From Cerrena zonata (Eukaryota; Basidiomycota; Agaricomycetes; Polyporales; Cerrenaceae): a stretch of DNA of 64,000 nucleotides. The notes beneath the pieces are model-generated. The model saw nothing but the letters and a program-made list of their open reading frames with translations. It made no database searches and was not told the DNA's origin. The DNA is taken from NCBI GenBank assembly GCA_038087015.1, contig JASBNA010000014.1, positions 744,001 through 808,000 of the forward strand, written 5' to 3'. This document shows, in pieces, positions 11,740 to 24,183 of the stretch (position 1 is the first letter of the stretch; each line of letters opens with the position of its first letter). The position numbers were made by a program, and so were the translations under genes.

Positions 11740-12877
11740 TTATTTCGCTTTCGAACGTGACGATGTAAACCCTAATGCAGAGAAATATGACTTGATCCCT
11801 TCCCACCATCGTAACTGCGGAGAATTCTGATAGAAGAAATGGACTTAGTAACCGTACTTCATAGCAGGTTTAAGGTGAATCTTACCTGTATTCTTTGACG
11901 GGAATCTTCAGTAGCCACAACTGGATGCGCACACGAATTTGACATGTTGCTTTCACCAAATTGCATATCTGGCAGGGCCAATGACGAGGAACGGTTTAAG
12001 CTTGAAGAATTCACTCCTTCCATGCGACATAGGGACCAATGTGGAGAGATAGGTACCGTGTCATCAAAAAACACGGCATTCATCCTCTGTTTCCGCCTAC
12101 GAAAGAGAGAAAGACTGGATGGTACGGAATACTTGGTCGAGACTGGGTGAGGAGTAAATCGATAATGGCGTCTAGCATGTCGCTGAAGGTCGAGAATGCG
12201 TGGTATCCCCGGTATTAGCTCTTCCTGTCGGCTATTTGAGAATGGAAATTCGCCCACGGCCTCGAAGAGGGCGGCTGTGTCTATCACAGCTGGTACCGGT
12301 TGCCTCGAAGACGTTGCAGAAGTAATTGACGACTCTAAAGCCTTCTTCGTTCTCTTCCATGTCGGTTTTCGTATTATAGGCTCCGATCTTGAAGATAACA
12401 TTAGACTTAGCAACTGATGGTGTGTCACTAACTCGTCGCTGGATAGGCCATGTTTGAGAAGTTGAGAGAAGGAGGAGCGTGTGGGTTCTACGCTGGAAGT
12501 CGATTGGGAATCATTGGATAAAGTGTCTAGGGTATCGGATCGTGTAAGAGGTTGACGAGTTAATCGTTTTGATTGTGGTGTTCGAGGGGGACTTCGTTGC
12601 TTCTGTGGTGACAATGACTCTGCCTTCGTCGCAATTCGAGCCGAAGATCGAGGTTTTCTTAGAGATTTAGTAGGAGATTTGGAAGAAAGCTAATTGAATC
12701 ATCGTATTCAGAATGATCTGTGGTGATTTAAGAACAGGATGAACTTACCCGAGTTGCTTTCTCTGCGGAACTACTACTCGGAGTGGTGGAACGACCTTTC
12801 TTTCGAGGTGACGTTCTAGCAGGCATATCAGCGGTAGAAATGCTCCGTTTTCGAGATGTTCCGGAACGTCCAGTCAT
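11740..12877 (-). CDS. Basic Ser/Thr/Arg-rich protein, probably nuclear
   Basis: Three exons. Exon 1 starts at the ATG at 12877 and encodes a basic tail with repeated S/T-P and K-R clusters (RKRS, SPRKKGR). A clean intron (GTAAGT...CAATTAG) leads to the main exon, which continues the SP/TP-rich basic stretch (SPPRTPQSKR) and becomes more ordered. A 59-nt intron with a TACTAAG branch point leads to a short last exon (NSPQLRWWEGIKSYF) ending at the TAA at 11740-11742. Total is about 330 residues. The clustered basic residues and Ser/Thr-Pro sites suggest a nuclear, CDK-regulated protein; that is inference. No domain recognised. Confidence 0.68.
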
Positions 12878-13272
12878 GAGTTTGAGAATGGGTAGATGGT
12901 GGAATAAACCAAGATAGAGTCGATGTCTGGATATTACTTATAGTGGTATCCGAAAATGGCAATCCACATCATTCAATAAATTTGATTCCAGATCGGAAAT
13001 TGAAAGGGAGTTGCCAGTCACTGCTGATAGTTGGGATACTGTGTTTCAAAGTACTACAACCTTGAGAGCGCATACATATTTGACCACACTCTGACTTGAG
13101 GAGGAGGATGAGGAGGAAGGATATGGAAACTAGTTATTTGTTTGCACATTCAAATCACTATAGTAATCCAAATAACGCCGGCTTTCATTCTATTCATGAC
13201 ACTGGTGGTACCACGATATATATATAAGATAGTTCCTACACGCAGTCTCCTGACGTGTGCAATCTTCTCCCG
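12878..13272. other. Intergenic with short purine-rich tract
   Basis: Upstream region of the basic protein gene. It contains a GAGGAGGAGGATGAGGAGG-type purine tract around 13097-13118 and nothing else recognised. Confidence 0.5.
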
Positions 13273-14580
13273 TTAGTCCCAGAATAGAATCCTTCTGGCA
13301 GAAATCTTCGGAAGAAGACGAGGAAACAGCGTAGAGCTCTTAAATACCGCTTCCGGTGGGTATTTTACATTGTTAGGCTGATAGCACTCCATGCGTACCA
13401 TACGAGGGGAGCGAAACCGGGGTTCATCCAACCCGTTGTCCAGTCTTCTCCATACACCAATCATCGATGTCTCCATAAGATCCATCACATGGCAGAAATA
13501 GAGGGAAGTAATAGACGGAGAGGATATCGTTACAAGTTGGCGCAGAATGTAGGTAAACCAGGATGTATGAATGGAATAACCGATTTCAGATAGGGCTGTG
13601 TTTCCAGTCAGGGAAACTATACATATCTGTATCAGTCTGTGACCGAAAGATGCTAAGGACGACGTGTTTACTAGTTTCTATGTCAAATATGTTATTTGCA
13701 ATCATGTGAGGATGAAAGTGTCATGATTTGAGAGGGGGACCGCAATGTTTCAGCAAGCGTTCTACGCCTTCGCAGAAAATCGGAAACTCGGATTCTACTG
13801 ATTTCTTCCCGAGCTTTATTGACAGACACTGCAGCTTCGCTGTAAAATTGTGTTTCCACAAGCCAATTTACAATCATATGAGCACCTGACGCGGCATGGA
13901 TGGTCAGTTCCTTCGTGGCTCTAGCAATACAACGTGCCCTGAGTACAGGCATAACATCGGCCTCCGGCACGACGTTGACTTCGAGATCTAGTTTCGAAGG
14001 GTTCCGAAACGCGAGAATGAAACGAACAAGTAGTCGCAATGTCGTGGGACAGGACGTCGTGACTCGTGATAGTAAGATCGCGTACTGATGTTAAAGACGT
14101 CGCAAACTTTGATAAGTTTGGATGCTCGATGTTTAGTTTACCGGGGTGAAGTGGACCGCTTCGACGGTCTTGAGTTTGTGAATGATCATCGTCGCACGTG
14201 TAACGGTTTGTTTGGGTTTGTCGCTCCCATCGGGGTTATCCTGACTCTGGCAGCTCGAGTTCCAGAATACGAATTCTCGTGAAAACTTCTTCAACGAGGG
14301 CTCATTTCGAATGAGTTGTTCGAATGCGGCGATATTGAGATGGTCAATGCGAAGTCGAGAATACAGCAGCATTCGAGATCGGGGAAAACCATCCGTGACA
14401 AACAAGAGCGCATGTACATAGATCGCGACGAAGGGCCTTGCTGTCTTCGTGGGTTTCTGCCCCGAAGCCATGCATATCTGCAAGCCAGTCGACCACTCTC
14501 TCCCATACTTCGATAGGAAGTCCACGAGCTGTGTCTTCCACCGAGCTCATCGACTTCTCTAATGTGGTTGAGTCTATCAT
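13273..14580 (-). pseudogene. F-box protein gene, frameshifted
   Basis: Starts at the ATG at 14580 and runs into an F-box (LPIEVWERVVDWL ... CTCALVCHGWF). At TTTTCCCC (about 14384-14391) the frame breaks: one base fewer restores PRSRMLLYSRLRI, the expected continuation. Downstream, a 55-nt intron (GTAAAC...ATCAG) can join an in-frame segment with SCPTTLRLLVRFILAF. Near 13700-13810 the expected CEGVERLLKHCGPPLKS lies in yet another frame. A C-terminal segment (TSWFTYILRQLVTISS ... ILFWD) ends with the TAA at 13273. At least one and probably two or three shifts are needed to read it through. It is probably a pseudogene; base-call errors are the alternative. Confidence 0.62.
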
Positions 14581-15049
14581 TATATCGGCCCTGACTAGTA
14601 GTTCTACATACCTCAGAGGCTACAAGTTCGGGTGAAAACTGAAGAGAACAGATCAGTACTCACAGGTTATATCTGATTCCAAGTGGACACATGTGACCCT
14701 CGTTTAGCTGTTATCTTAGTATGCACACAACCATGCCTAAATGCGTTCTCAGCCCAATTCAAACAAATAAGGGTAGTCGTACTTGATCACATCAACATGA
14801 TTCTAGAGAGATATGACGTCAGCGGAGCATAAAAATATCACAGGAAATTTTCAGAAACCAGTATCCTAAGTAAAATGAAACTAATATCGCCAATAGCTGA
14901 GATGATACAGTCTACGAGGCAGAAATATAAGGCCGCGAGAGAGAACGAACCCCCGATGGAAGCCTAGAGCATAAATGAGCGTTCCGACCCGCCAAAGCTT
15001 CATTATCGCTCACCATAACTAAATATTACTCAGGCCTACAGAAATAGGG
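14581..15049. other. Intergenic, no feature seen
   Basis: AT-rich spacer between SDR-A and the broken F-box gene, both on the minus strand. Confidence 0.5.
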
Positions 15050-16153
15050 TCATAATGTCATGTTTTTCCACCTCGACGTCTCCTCGATTGTATGCTCCCA
15101 AAGCCTTTTTCGTTCCTCGTTTGAAGCAATGTACTCGTTCTTCGTCATAAGCGTTCCATCCTCATCAACCCTCGACCAACCTGGCTTTTCGCTGGCACTA
15201 AGCATTCCGTATAACATATACTCTCCAGATTGAGCGTACGTCATCGAGATTGGATAGGCGAGGAGCATGATGGTCTTGAGTGCAAGTCGGAGAGGTATGG
15301 ACTCGATAGAGTGACTGGCGTTGGTACGGACCGCACCAGGCCAGGCATGGATAAATGAAAGGATGGGGTTCTGAGCTGCGAGTTCCTGCAAATATAGAGG
15401 TGAGAAACTGGACATATCTAACAAATACGGGCTAACCTGAGTGATTGTGTCCACATATCTAATTGTCTGTTCCCGGATGGCAAACACGTTATATGACCTC
15501 TTCAGCCCAAGGTTATTCCAGTCGATCTCTTTACCCCTCCCGGCTCCAAGTACACAGTAAACGGTTGCCGCTTCGTGATTGGCTGCAGCATTTCGTAGAG
15601 CGGGAAGCATGTCATTGATAAATTTGAAACGTCCGTAATAGAGGGTAGCCAGTTTCTTGTCGATACCTTCCTCAGTCTCCTCCCTCCCCAACTTGGTTAC
15701 AGAAACTGTAGAAAGAAACAGGAAATTGACACGGGGGAGACGCTCGAGGAGTGACTTGGTGGTATTCTCGATGTTCTTCATCAAGGTGAGGTCGCAATAC
15801 ACGAACTCGTGTTTCGCGCCCTCTGCGGTAGGCTTAGGGAACTTCGAGATGATGGTCTCGGCCGCGACCCGATTCCGACCTATGATGATAATATGTGCAT
15901 TCCCTTTGGTGTGTCGAGCGAACGCCTCAGCCGTCCCTTGTCCAATACCTCCAGTGCCACCTACGAAGATAGCGACAGGCAGGTAAGATGGAGAGAAGCT
16001 GCTATTAGCAGAAACAGCAGTCCGAAGCGCAGAGGCTTTGCGCTGTTGAAGAACTACCAAGAAGGCAAGTACAATTGCTCCAATGGTAGTAGTTACTTGA
16101 TTCGTGGTCGGATGAGTGACAGAAGAGATAGCAGAAGAAATGAGTGAAGACAT
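15050..16153 (-). CDS. Short-chain dehydrogenase/reductase-like protein (SDR-A)
   Basis: Two exons (16153-15437 and 15385-15050) separated by a 51-nt GTTAGC...TGCAG intron that is also open. An N-terminal hydrophobic stretch (about residues 20-37) may anchor it in a membrane. A Rossmann motif, VGGTGGIGQG, is followed by the IIGRN nucleotide-binding strand, and YYGRFK fits the YxxxK active-site pattern. It is thus an NAD(P)-dependent oxidoreductase of the fungal SDR superfamily; the substrate is unknown. The middle of the gene is almost identical, base for base, to SDR-B (25656-26771, opposite strand) with the intron at the same codon. The first 40 and the later 130 residues differ much more. 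Confidence 0.87.
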   Translation of the reverse strand: MSSLISSAISSVTHPTTNQVTTTIGAIVLAFLVVLQQRKASALRTAVSANSSFSPSYLPVAIFVGGTGGIGQGTAEAFARHTKGNAHIIIIGRNRVAAETIISKFPKPTAEGAKHEFVYCDLTLMKNIENTTKSLLERLPRVNFLFLSTVSVTKLGREETEEGIDKKLATLYYGRFKFINDMLPALRNAAANHEAATVYCVLGAGRGKEIDWNNLGLKRSYNVFAIREQTIRYVDTITQVSPYLLDMSSFSPLYLQELAAQNPILSFIHAWPGAVRTNASHSIESIPLRLALKTIMLLAYPISMTYAQSGEYMLYGMLSASEKPGWSRVDEDGTLMTKNEYIASNEERKRLWEHTIEETSRWKNMTL

Positions 16154-17332
16154 TGTGGAGCTTACTTTCCATACAACGACAGCTAGTGATATATATTCAA
16201 TATATTCAATGCATGACAGTAGCCCTAATTGCCGAGGACGCGTCTTGTACCGGCTGTATCGTAAAAAAAGGGAGGTACGGAGGACGCGTTTTAGGTCGGC
16301 TGCAGTGTACCCACTCGCACAGTAGCACCATCACTCCTTACCTGGTCAACGGCAACCCGACAGTCTCGGGGATCTACAGCGGCCCTGTGAATGTGTAGTT
16401 GTAATACTCAGAGAAATGACGTGTTACCTTTGTGCCTGTCAATGATGGAAATTAACATTTTCGGTCAGGACCGTGGGCTCGCTTCGCCGTCTGTAAGTGC
16501 AAAATGACCATTGAATATCTATGGTTACATTGTATCTACTATCTACAATTCCAATCCAATATAAATACTGGCATTCATGACTAAAATCGATGGAATCCAG
16601 TAGTGAACGAGGGACGGAGACTTTTCCCAAGAGAGTGCAATGAAAGTGAGACTGGTGACAGAACCTGGTCTTACCAAGGCCAAGACCGGCTTGAGGAAGA
16701 GTTGGCAGTCCATCTGGACTTATGAACGGTGACCGGTGACCGGTGACATGTGACAGCCCATTTAAGACGAAGAGGTAACGGTACGTGACTTAGAACGCGT
16801 TGTGTGTCACGGTGTGGCAGTCGATGCCAGGATGCCTACTGCAATAGCACAAATACTTCAATTTTCAAGCCGAAATGCTCTAGCACGGTAGAAATACATG
16901 TTGTGAATCCAACGGTACAATTTATTGCTAATATTATATGCAAATACTCAAGATATAGAAGGACTGTATGCGACTGGCGGAGTTTGAAATTGAAACGTGA
17001 AGTTTGTACTTGTTTGTTCCCTAACTACACCCCTAACCAATGTATGCTCGCTCCGCTCGCAATAAAATCGAGAAGTTAAGACTTGATACATTTGAGACTA
17101 TCTACCGGTCAGTACTTACTGTTCTAAGTTAACCTGATCATGAGCATTAGAACTATTGAACATGTATATGAAAAGTGAACGTACAACATGGAAGTTGGAT
17201 GTTGAATACGAGTTGGCCCTATATAGGTACATACCGGATTACGTAAGCCGTAGCCCTCTGAAAGTCACTGGCAGTAGGTCGCGTTATATCACTTTAACTA
17301 CCACTTTCACAGCTACAACGACCACGGTGACG
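16154..17332. other. Intergenic, one short tandem repeat
   Basis: Divergent spacer between SDR-A and the RhoGAP gene. At about 16728-16748 the 7-mer CGGTGAC is repeated three times in tandem, followed by a variant CATGTGAC. No gene recognised: an open frame joined to the RhoGAP gene from 17156 starts with TTG and has no motif. Confidence 0.5.
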
Positions 17333-19940
17333 ATGAGCGACGAGGGATACCCAGCGTCGGCCTGGGATCATACCGATAATGAGACTCTGGCATCGACGAA
17401 CTACCAAAACCTTCGCGTGCCTCAGACGCAACCTCAACCGTATCACTCGGACGACTCACTAGTTGCCGGACCTCCTACTGATGTACTTGTTCTTAGCAAG
17501 TCTAATACGTCACCAAGGTCTAGTGTTGAATCACCCACCCGAATGGCGAACCAGCGATGGAGCTCTGTGCCGCCATCCGAACCTGTTCAAAGTGAAGAGA
17601 ACATAGTAGAAGCTGGGTTCGACGAGAACGTTCTGCACGCACTTCTCGAGCTTGACGTACGCCCGCCAACGTTTCTCTTTATTGAGTATACGAGTACTGA
17701 CTTGATTGACCGCATATATGCTAGTGTGGCACACCGTTGCTACTTGACCGAATCAAGCAGAGTATGGCTTCGTGCAGAGTGTGTACTTATACTTACAACC
17801 AAACGTACAATCTTAACAATCTATCCTTAGGAAGTGTCTGTATTTCTCAAGAAGCGGGCGGTATACGAAGATGAATACGGACGTAACATGCAGAAACTTG
17901 CCAAAGCCACTGCTGAGGCTTACGCCATCAACGACGGAAAGGCTGGGTGAGTATATTTATGTATTCCACAATGCGCTATCTTATACTCTATAGATCCTTT
18001 GTTGTTGCATGGCAGAATACTCTGAAAACTCACGAAAACGTCGCAGAGAACAGGCTACGATTCGCTCAGCGCCTGAACGAAATGAGCGAAGAGCTCGCCA
18101 ACCTAGCAAAAGAGGTGGACAAGACGCGAAAGCAGGTGCGCCGCCTATCGTATGGCCACCGCGCAGTAAAGAAATTCTAACGATCAGAAATATTCTAAAT
18201 TTAGACAAAAGATCTAGCAACTCGATACGAACGGAGCCTACAAGAGGCGGAGGCAACAAGGGAAAAGGCAAAGTCAAAATTCGACCTGGCCGCTGAAGAA
18301 CTCGAGCGACTGTTGCTTCAAAAAGAAGGAGAGTCTGTGCGCGACACTGGTGTGCAAGGTAGATCTCCAGGCGGTGTCGGTGGCAAGCGAGTCCTTGGGA
18401 AAGCAGTGGCAAAGGGCGGTATGTTGCTGAAGGGCAAGAACCCTGGAAACGTAGGTGAATCTCTACAGACAAACACACCCTTTATTGAATGCTGGCTCTA
18501 GATACAACGACAGGAAGATGACATCAGAACGCGCGTATCAGTATCCTCAGATGCCTTCCGTAAAGCAGTGCAAGAGGCGCAGGGCATCCGTCAAGAATAT
18601 TTCAATTTCCAGTTACCTCGAATCCTGCGAGTACGTATTCAAAATCACACATGTCACACCGTATATTTACGTGGTTCATGACAGTCCCTCAAAGAATGTG
18701 CAGACGAGATAGACCTGGGTACGCAGTACCATCTGACACGATATGCCTTCCTCTATGAGAACGCCGTCTTGAGCGATGGCAGTATTTTAGTACCCAGCGA
18801 CGAAGGTACGGCTTTTGTTGACGGCTCACGGTCGCGCAGCTGACTCACTTCCTATACTAGACCCTAGCTTGAAAGCTATCTTTGAGTCGATAGATAATCG
18901 AAAAGACTTCAAGACGTTTATGCAGAATTACGCTTATGCACATAATAAACCGAATCCAAGGGCCCCGAGAAGAGTCGGGCCTAAGGAGGACGGATTTGTA
19001 AGTGCTCCCATTCTAATGTTCGAATAAACTACCGGGCACTGAGCCTTGTTATCTGCCAGGTTCCCCCGATATTACCTCTTACCTACCCCCACGACCGCAG
19101 CTCCGCATCACGTTAGCACTCCTAGCACGTCGAACTCTCACTTCCATGACAAAGGAAGACCAACATTTGGCGTTGATCTTGCTGAGCAAATGATCCGAGA
19201 CGACGTTGATGTACCCCCAATTATGGTGAAGTGTTGTGAAGCGATCGAGAAATATGGTTTGCTCTCGCAAGGAATATACCGAATAGGTGGTATGATGCGC
19301 AAGGTGCAAGAGTTGAAGGAGAAATTAGATCGAGGTAATCTAGTGTTTGATCCCGGGTCTGACAGATTTGCTCAAGTGACTTTTGTAGATCTAGATTCCG
19401 TGAATCTGGATGCCGAAGAGTGGTCGTCAGACGTCAGCAATGTCACGAGTGTCCTGAAGCTCTGGTTACGAGAATTACCGGATCCGCTCATTTCATACAG
19501 TCTACAGCCTAGCTTTATGGAAGCCACTCGTGCGTACATCATTTCCTATGTCACTATATAGCTAATTCTCTTCTTTGCAGGAAACGAGAACGATCGAATG
19601 CGACACATTAGGTTACATGAACGAGTCAACGAATTGCCCGATCCTAATTATGCAACCTTAAAATACTTTATGGGACATCTGCACAAGTACGTGTTCACGC
19701 TTCCATTCATCACGTTTGGAGTTGACGAAACGTAAACATCTTAGAGTTACTCAACATGAAGAACAAAATTCGATGTCCATCGTAAACATTGCTATCGTCT
19801 TCGGTCCGACTTTGTTTGGTCAAGGACAAATGGGAATGAACGGGAACAATATGCTGGACGCGTCTTTGCAAAACAAGGCTGTGGAAACTATCCTCAAACA
19901 TTATACCGATATCTTCGTCGAAGAACCTGAGCAATCATAA
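17333..19940 (+). CDS. RGD1: F-BAR and RhoGAP domain protein (Rgd1-like)
   Basis: Multi-exon gene from the ATG at 17333 to the TAA at 19938-19940. A Ser/Thr-rich leader precedes an F-BAR domain. Its start is split across short exons: HALLELD, then CGTPLLLDRIKQSMASCR, then EVSVFLKKRAVYEDEYGRNM. Coiled-coil exons with RLNEMSEELANLAKEVDK follow. The C-terminal half is a RhoGAP domain: VPPIMVKCCEAIEKYG, then GIYRIGGM with the arginine-finger Arg, LWLRELPDPLI, and MSIVNIAIVFGPTLFG. The order F-BAR then RhoGAP matches yeast Rgd1, a GTPase-activating protein for Rho3/Rho4 acting at membranes in polarity and cell-wall signalling. Checked splice sites keep frame. The symbol is by domain order and motif similarity. 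Confidence 0.85.
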
Positions 19941-21369
19941 TTTCTCTGTCAACTACCAATTCCCTCACTACCCGCCTCATTGCTCTCAACTAGCTTGCTG
20001 AGTATTTATTGTCTCTCCGGAAAGAATACCCCTCATTGTATCGTTTACTTATGCATCTCGCCCCACATTTTTACTTCTACATTATTACTACCTTTGTTTT
20101 TGTTCTTTGTTACAACCGCCTCTCAACTATTGAGTAATTGAGACATTTGGACCGATAGGATATCCTACATACGTAGCAGACATTCTGTGGACTATTTTCT
20201 TTCTTCCTTTCGATTTGCGGTGTCGGTGTTGATAGGGATGTACTGTTTGTGTCTTTGTGTCGGTTTGTTGTTATTCCCAGAGATTGTTTCCTTTGTTTCT
20301 TTTCCATCATCTATCCTCACATGCATGCATCAATTATACTTAATTCTCAATTGTACTTTCGGACCCGTTAATACCATCCTCAGAGGTTTTACACCATCCT
20401 AATGGCGTGATTGTACCGCGGCTAAACCAGACCAATCGCCAGACTCGTCATGTCGCACCGTCGGATGCTGTTAAGCATACTATCGAGGGTATCCCCAGAT
20501 CGAGGGAACACAAATGAGCGAAACATATTGACGGAAATTAAGGCCAAGCGAGAGGGAAGGTATAGTCTGAACACCGTGAAGGTTTAAACGACATTCGCGG
20601 AGGTTAATACGATAGCATCATACTATATCCATGGTCGAGAGATGGTGATGATTGCGGAACCGTGGCACCAGAAAAACAAAGAGAGTTGGAGAGTGTGCTG
20701 CGGAAGGATCTGGTTGAGGTGCCATAAATACAAATCGACATGGGGGTGAGAGTGATAGACGTCGATGATGAGAGAGATAACAAGTAGCCAAGAGCTTTTT
20801 GCTGTTCCGGATGGTAATTTTGGAGGTATTCGTGTTTGATTATACGACATTGCCAATAGATATTATTAAAGAGACCGTAACGATGTGGAGACAGTTGATA
20901 TGCATCCCGAGAAACCCAGAAACTGATTGAGATTCGTAATTTGAAAGTCGACGGGGTAATAGAAGGCAGGAGAAATGGGAAGTCCTGGGCGAGAACGGAG
21001 GGAGTATAAAGACATATATGGGACATTGGTCCTGCGTATAATATAGTTGGTTGCATCGGTATATATCAATCTGTAAACAAACATGGAGGCTTTTGGTAAG
21101 TCAGACCCATGAATAGCTCTTGAGCCCCATGGGAGAGAAGACCCATGGTGCTGTCAAGATCGAACTTCACAAAAGGGACATACCAAGAAGGGCAAGCGAG
21201 AAGGAATGACTAAACGGGGTTCCATTTCATTTAAATGCCTATTTTAGACCTCTTTAGCATTTAGGCCTTAGGAGATCGGAAGAAACAGATACCAATCAGG
21301 AAAAATCACCCAAGAGACGACCGACGACCGTATGAGAAGAAAACGGGAAAACCTACCGCGCCGAAGATG
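19941..21369. other. Intergenic, no confident gene
   Basis: T-rich 3' region of the RhoGAP gene, then about 1 kb with overlapping minus-strand open frames (20604-21084) that lack motifs or clear splice structure. Confidence 0.45.
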
Positions 21370-22864
21370 TCATCGACTCGCAGGTGGGGAAGGTTGAGGG
21401 ATCCATCTCTCCTCCGATTCGCCACGAAGCCATTCTATCTTGGAAGGAAAGACGATGTGCCGAAGAGAAGGGCACCCTCGAGCCCATGTGGTGCATAATT
21501 GTGCTTCTTCGGAAGCGTTGCCTGGACCGATGGCGTCGATGCTGGTCGGTGAGAGGTCGAGTTGGTGAAGGTCTGAAAATGCGCCTAGGACAGAGGTGAG
21601 ACCTGCCAGTAAACTCTGTTCATTCGGAGTGATGTCGCAGAAGGTAAATACCACCGTTGAGTTGAGTGTGGAAAGGATGAATGCATTGAAGCGCATGGAC
21701 GTGTGAAATGGAGTGAAAAGGAGTGAAAGCAGAGATTTGTGGGGAAAGGATTATATGTTAGTGCGTGAGTGTTTAGACTCGAGGAAGAAAGGTACTGACG
21801 ATGCCAGAGAGAGCATGGTGCAAAGTGTGTCTCAGAGCGAGCTTCAACTTGAGATACTCGACACCGAACAAATGCCGTGAGATATCCCGAAGTAGGATAG
21901 GTGTCACCGACATTGAACTCAGGTCTAACCACCTGATCCGCGCACTCGAGCACGCGATGCGCTGAAGGTCCCGCTCTGTAACGAACTCGTGCCCGACGAG
22001 TGAGAGTAACTGGACTGGTCGACCTGGGAGCACGGAAGCAGCGGTGGGAGCGGAGCCCCGAAATGTGGTGAGAAAGGGGAGATCAGAGGGTTGCAGACAT
22101 AGAGCCTCGTAACAATCTGCTAGGCGAAGATGTTGAATGGAGGGCGTTGCACTGAGGAACCATTCGATCGGGGGCGAAGGTCTGGGGTACAGCTTGGGAT
22201 TAAGGCTTCCTCTACCTATACCGCTAAGTGCGAATAGACGGAGTGAAGGAAATGAACAACCTTCAAGGATACCACGGGAAGATATAGTCCCGCCCGATAA
22301 ACCCAAAGCGAGCTCTAAAGACTCCAACCCGTTACAACAGCTCAAAACACGATTGATGGTCTGTAAGACGGGTTCAACATATGGCGTGTAAAACTCCCGA
22401 GGTCCAGAAGAATCCGAGTGCCATCGTATGCTAATCTTTCTGACGACTTCTGAAAGGTTTCGATCGAGAATAGTCGTAAAACAACGAGCGGTCAAGTGTG
22501 GACGAGGGTTGCTACGTGGGAGTTTCTCGACGACGGAGATGTTCGCGTACAGAATCCGTTCTGCGACGGCTCGAAAACGGTGTGATACACCGAGCACGGG
22601 CGTGAGTGCGGGTGGCTGTAAATATGCGAAGATGGCGAACAGCGTCTCGTTGGGGAGCTGGTACGTCATGGAAGTTAGGTCATCCTCTTGTTCAGCAAGA
22701 GAGTACATGTCGGAGAGACGACTCGAGGATGGGGTGAGCGTCGACAAGAGCCCGTCTGGCTCAAGGAGATAGGACCTGGAGACCTGGCTTGGGAGGGTGA
22801 GTATACCATCTAAGATCATAGGAGACGCGATCCGAAGACGATACCGAGAGAATGAGCCTGACAT
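21370..22864 (-). CDS. F-box/LRR-like protein
   Basis: Exon 1 (22864-21800) contains the F-box around YQLPNETLFAIFAYL, then VLGVSHRFRAVAERILYANISV. It is followed by a leucine-rich region typical of Agaricomycete F-box proteins (CNGLESLELALG, TPSIQHLRLADCY). A 184-nt intron (21616-21799; GTCAGT donor, AACAG acceptor) joins exon 2 in frame: SLLAGLTSVLGAFSDLHQLD and a C-terminus ending at the TGA at 21370. The intron is longer than its neighbours. The open frame continues upstream of 22864 to a non-ATG codon; the ATG at 22951 is an alternative start. Likely an SCF substrate adaptor of unknown target. Confidence 0.78.
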
Positions 22865-23339
22865 TGAAAAAACGGAACAACTACGGGCGATTTGGGGATG
22901 ACGATATCTGGATTCCCAAGCTGTGAAGATGAAGGTAGGTAAGGAGGGCATGAGGAGATGAATTAGGGCTGTGTCGCTGGAAAAACGCAGAAGAATCACC
23001 GTACGTTTGAATCTTGTGTCTAAGTTGAGGTGTATACCGACGACCGGAAACAGGGAATGTTCTCATCGTCCCAGACCTGTCTGCTGCATCAGGGTGCATT
23101 TGTATCAACACGACGTGGTCTGGGACGCTCGACTACGACGGGTGTCATGGCTGTCGAGACTTAGACCCCCTCTTGAAGGGGAAATACCGAACTAAACTGC
23201 CGGATTGATTGGACAAATATCATGCGTATGACGAGAAAAGAAAGAGATGCGAGGATGAATTAGGAGACTAGAAGTACAGACTCAATAAAGATACACCGAT
23301 AATACACCGTGGCCAAAAACAAGCGTCCAATAAAGATGT
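22865..23339. other. Intergenic, no feature seen
   Basis: Spacer between two minus-strand genes (3' side of histone H4, 5' side of the F-box gene). Nothing recognised. Confidence 0.5.
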
Positions 23340-23831
<492 letters not shown>

Positions 23832-24183
23832 TGTGTTCTAAGTTGCTGAGAAGAGTTGAAGTGATGAGTGGTTGTACTGTTTTGCGCAAACGCGAGTATG
23901 TATCAATACAACGGCGGTGAGGAATTGAGAGAAAGTGGGGTTCGTACTTTCTTGAGGTCCACCTTATATACTTTCTATGGGCGCTTAACAACGCGTTGAT
24001 TGCCAGTAAACAGACACGCACGTGACCTACGCGTTGGCTGTTCGCGTTGCAGGCTGAGCGCTGAATTTTCGTATAAAGACCTTTGCTCCTTGCAGCCATG
24101 CCTCCCATATCCCCCGTCTCGTCACCACCGTACATTCCATTCCATTCGAGTTTACCTCTCGCAACCTTACCAACACATTAGCA
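23832..24183. promoter_or_regulatory. Shared bidirectional histone H4/H3 promoter
   Basis: The 352 bp between the two start codons must hold both promoters. The H4-proximal half has pyrimidine-rich transcription-start-like sequence. The centre has GCGTTAACAACGCGTTGATTG and CACGTGACCTACGCGTTGG, with two ACGCGT(T) cores near 23992 and 24025. ACGCGT is the MluI cell-cycle box bound by MBF-type factors in yeasts, so S-phase control is a reasonable inference, not shown here. Confidence 0.55.

Noticed and set aside
17156..17332. Upstream extension of the RhoGAP frame
   Set aside because: Begins with TTG, contains no motif, and the ATG at 17333 begins the recognisable leader.
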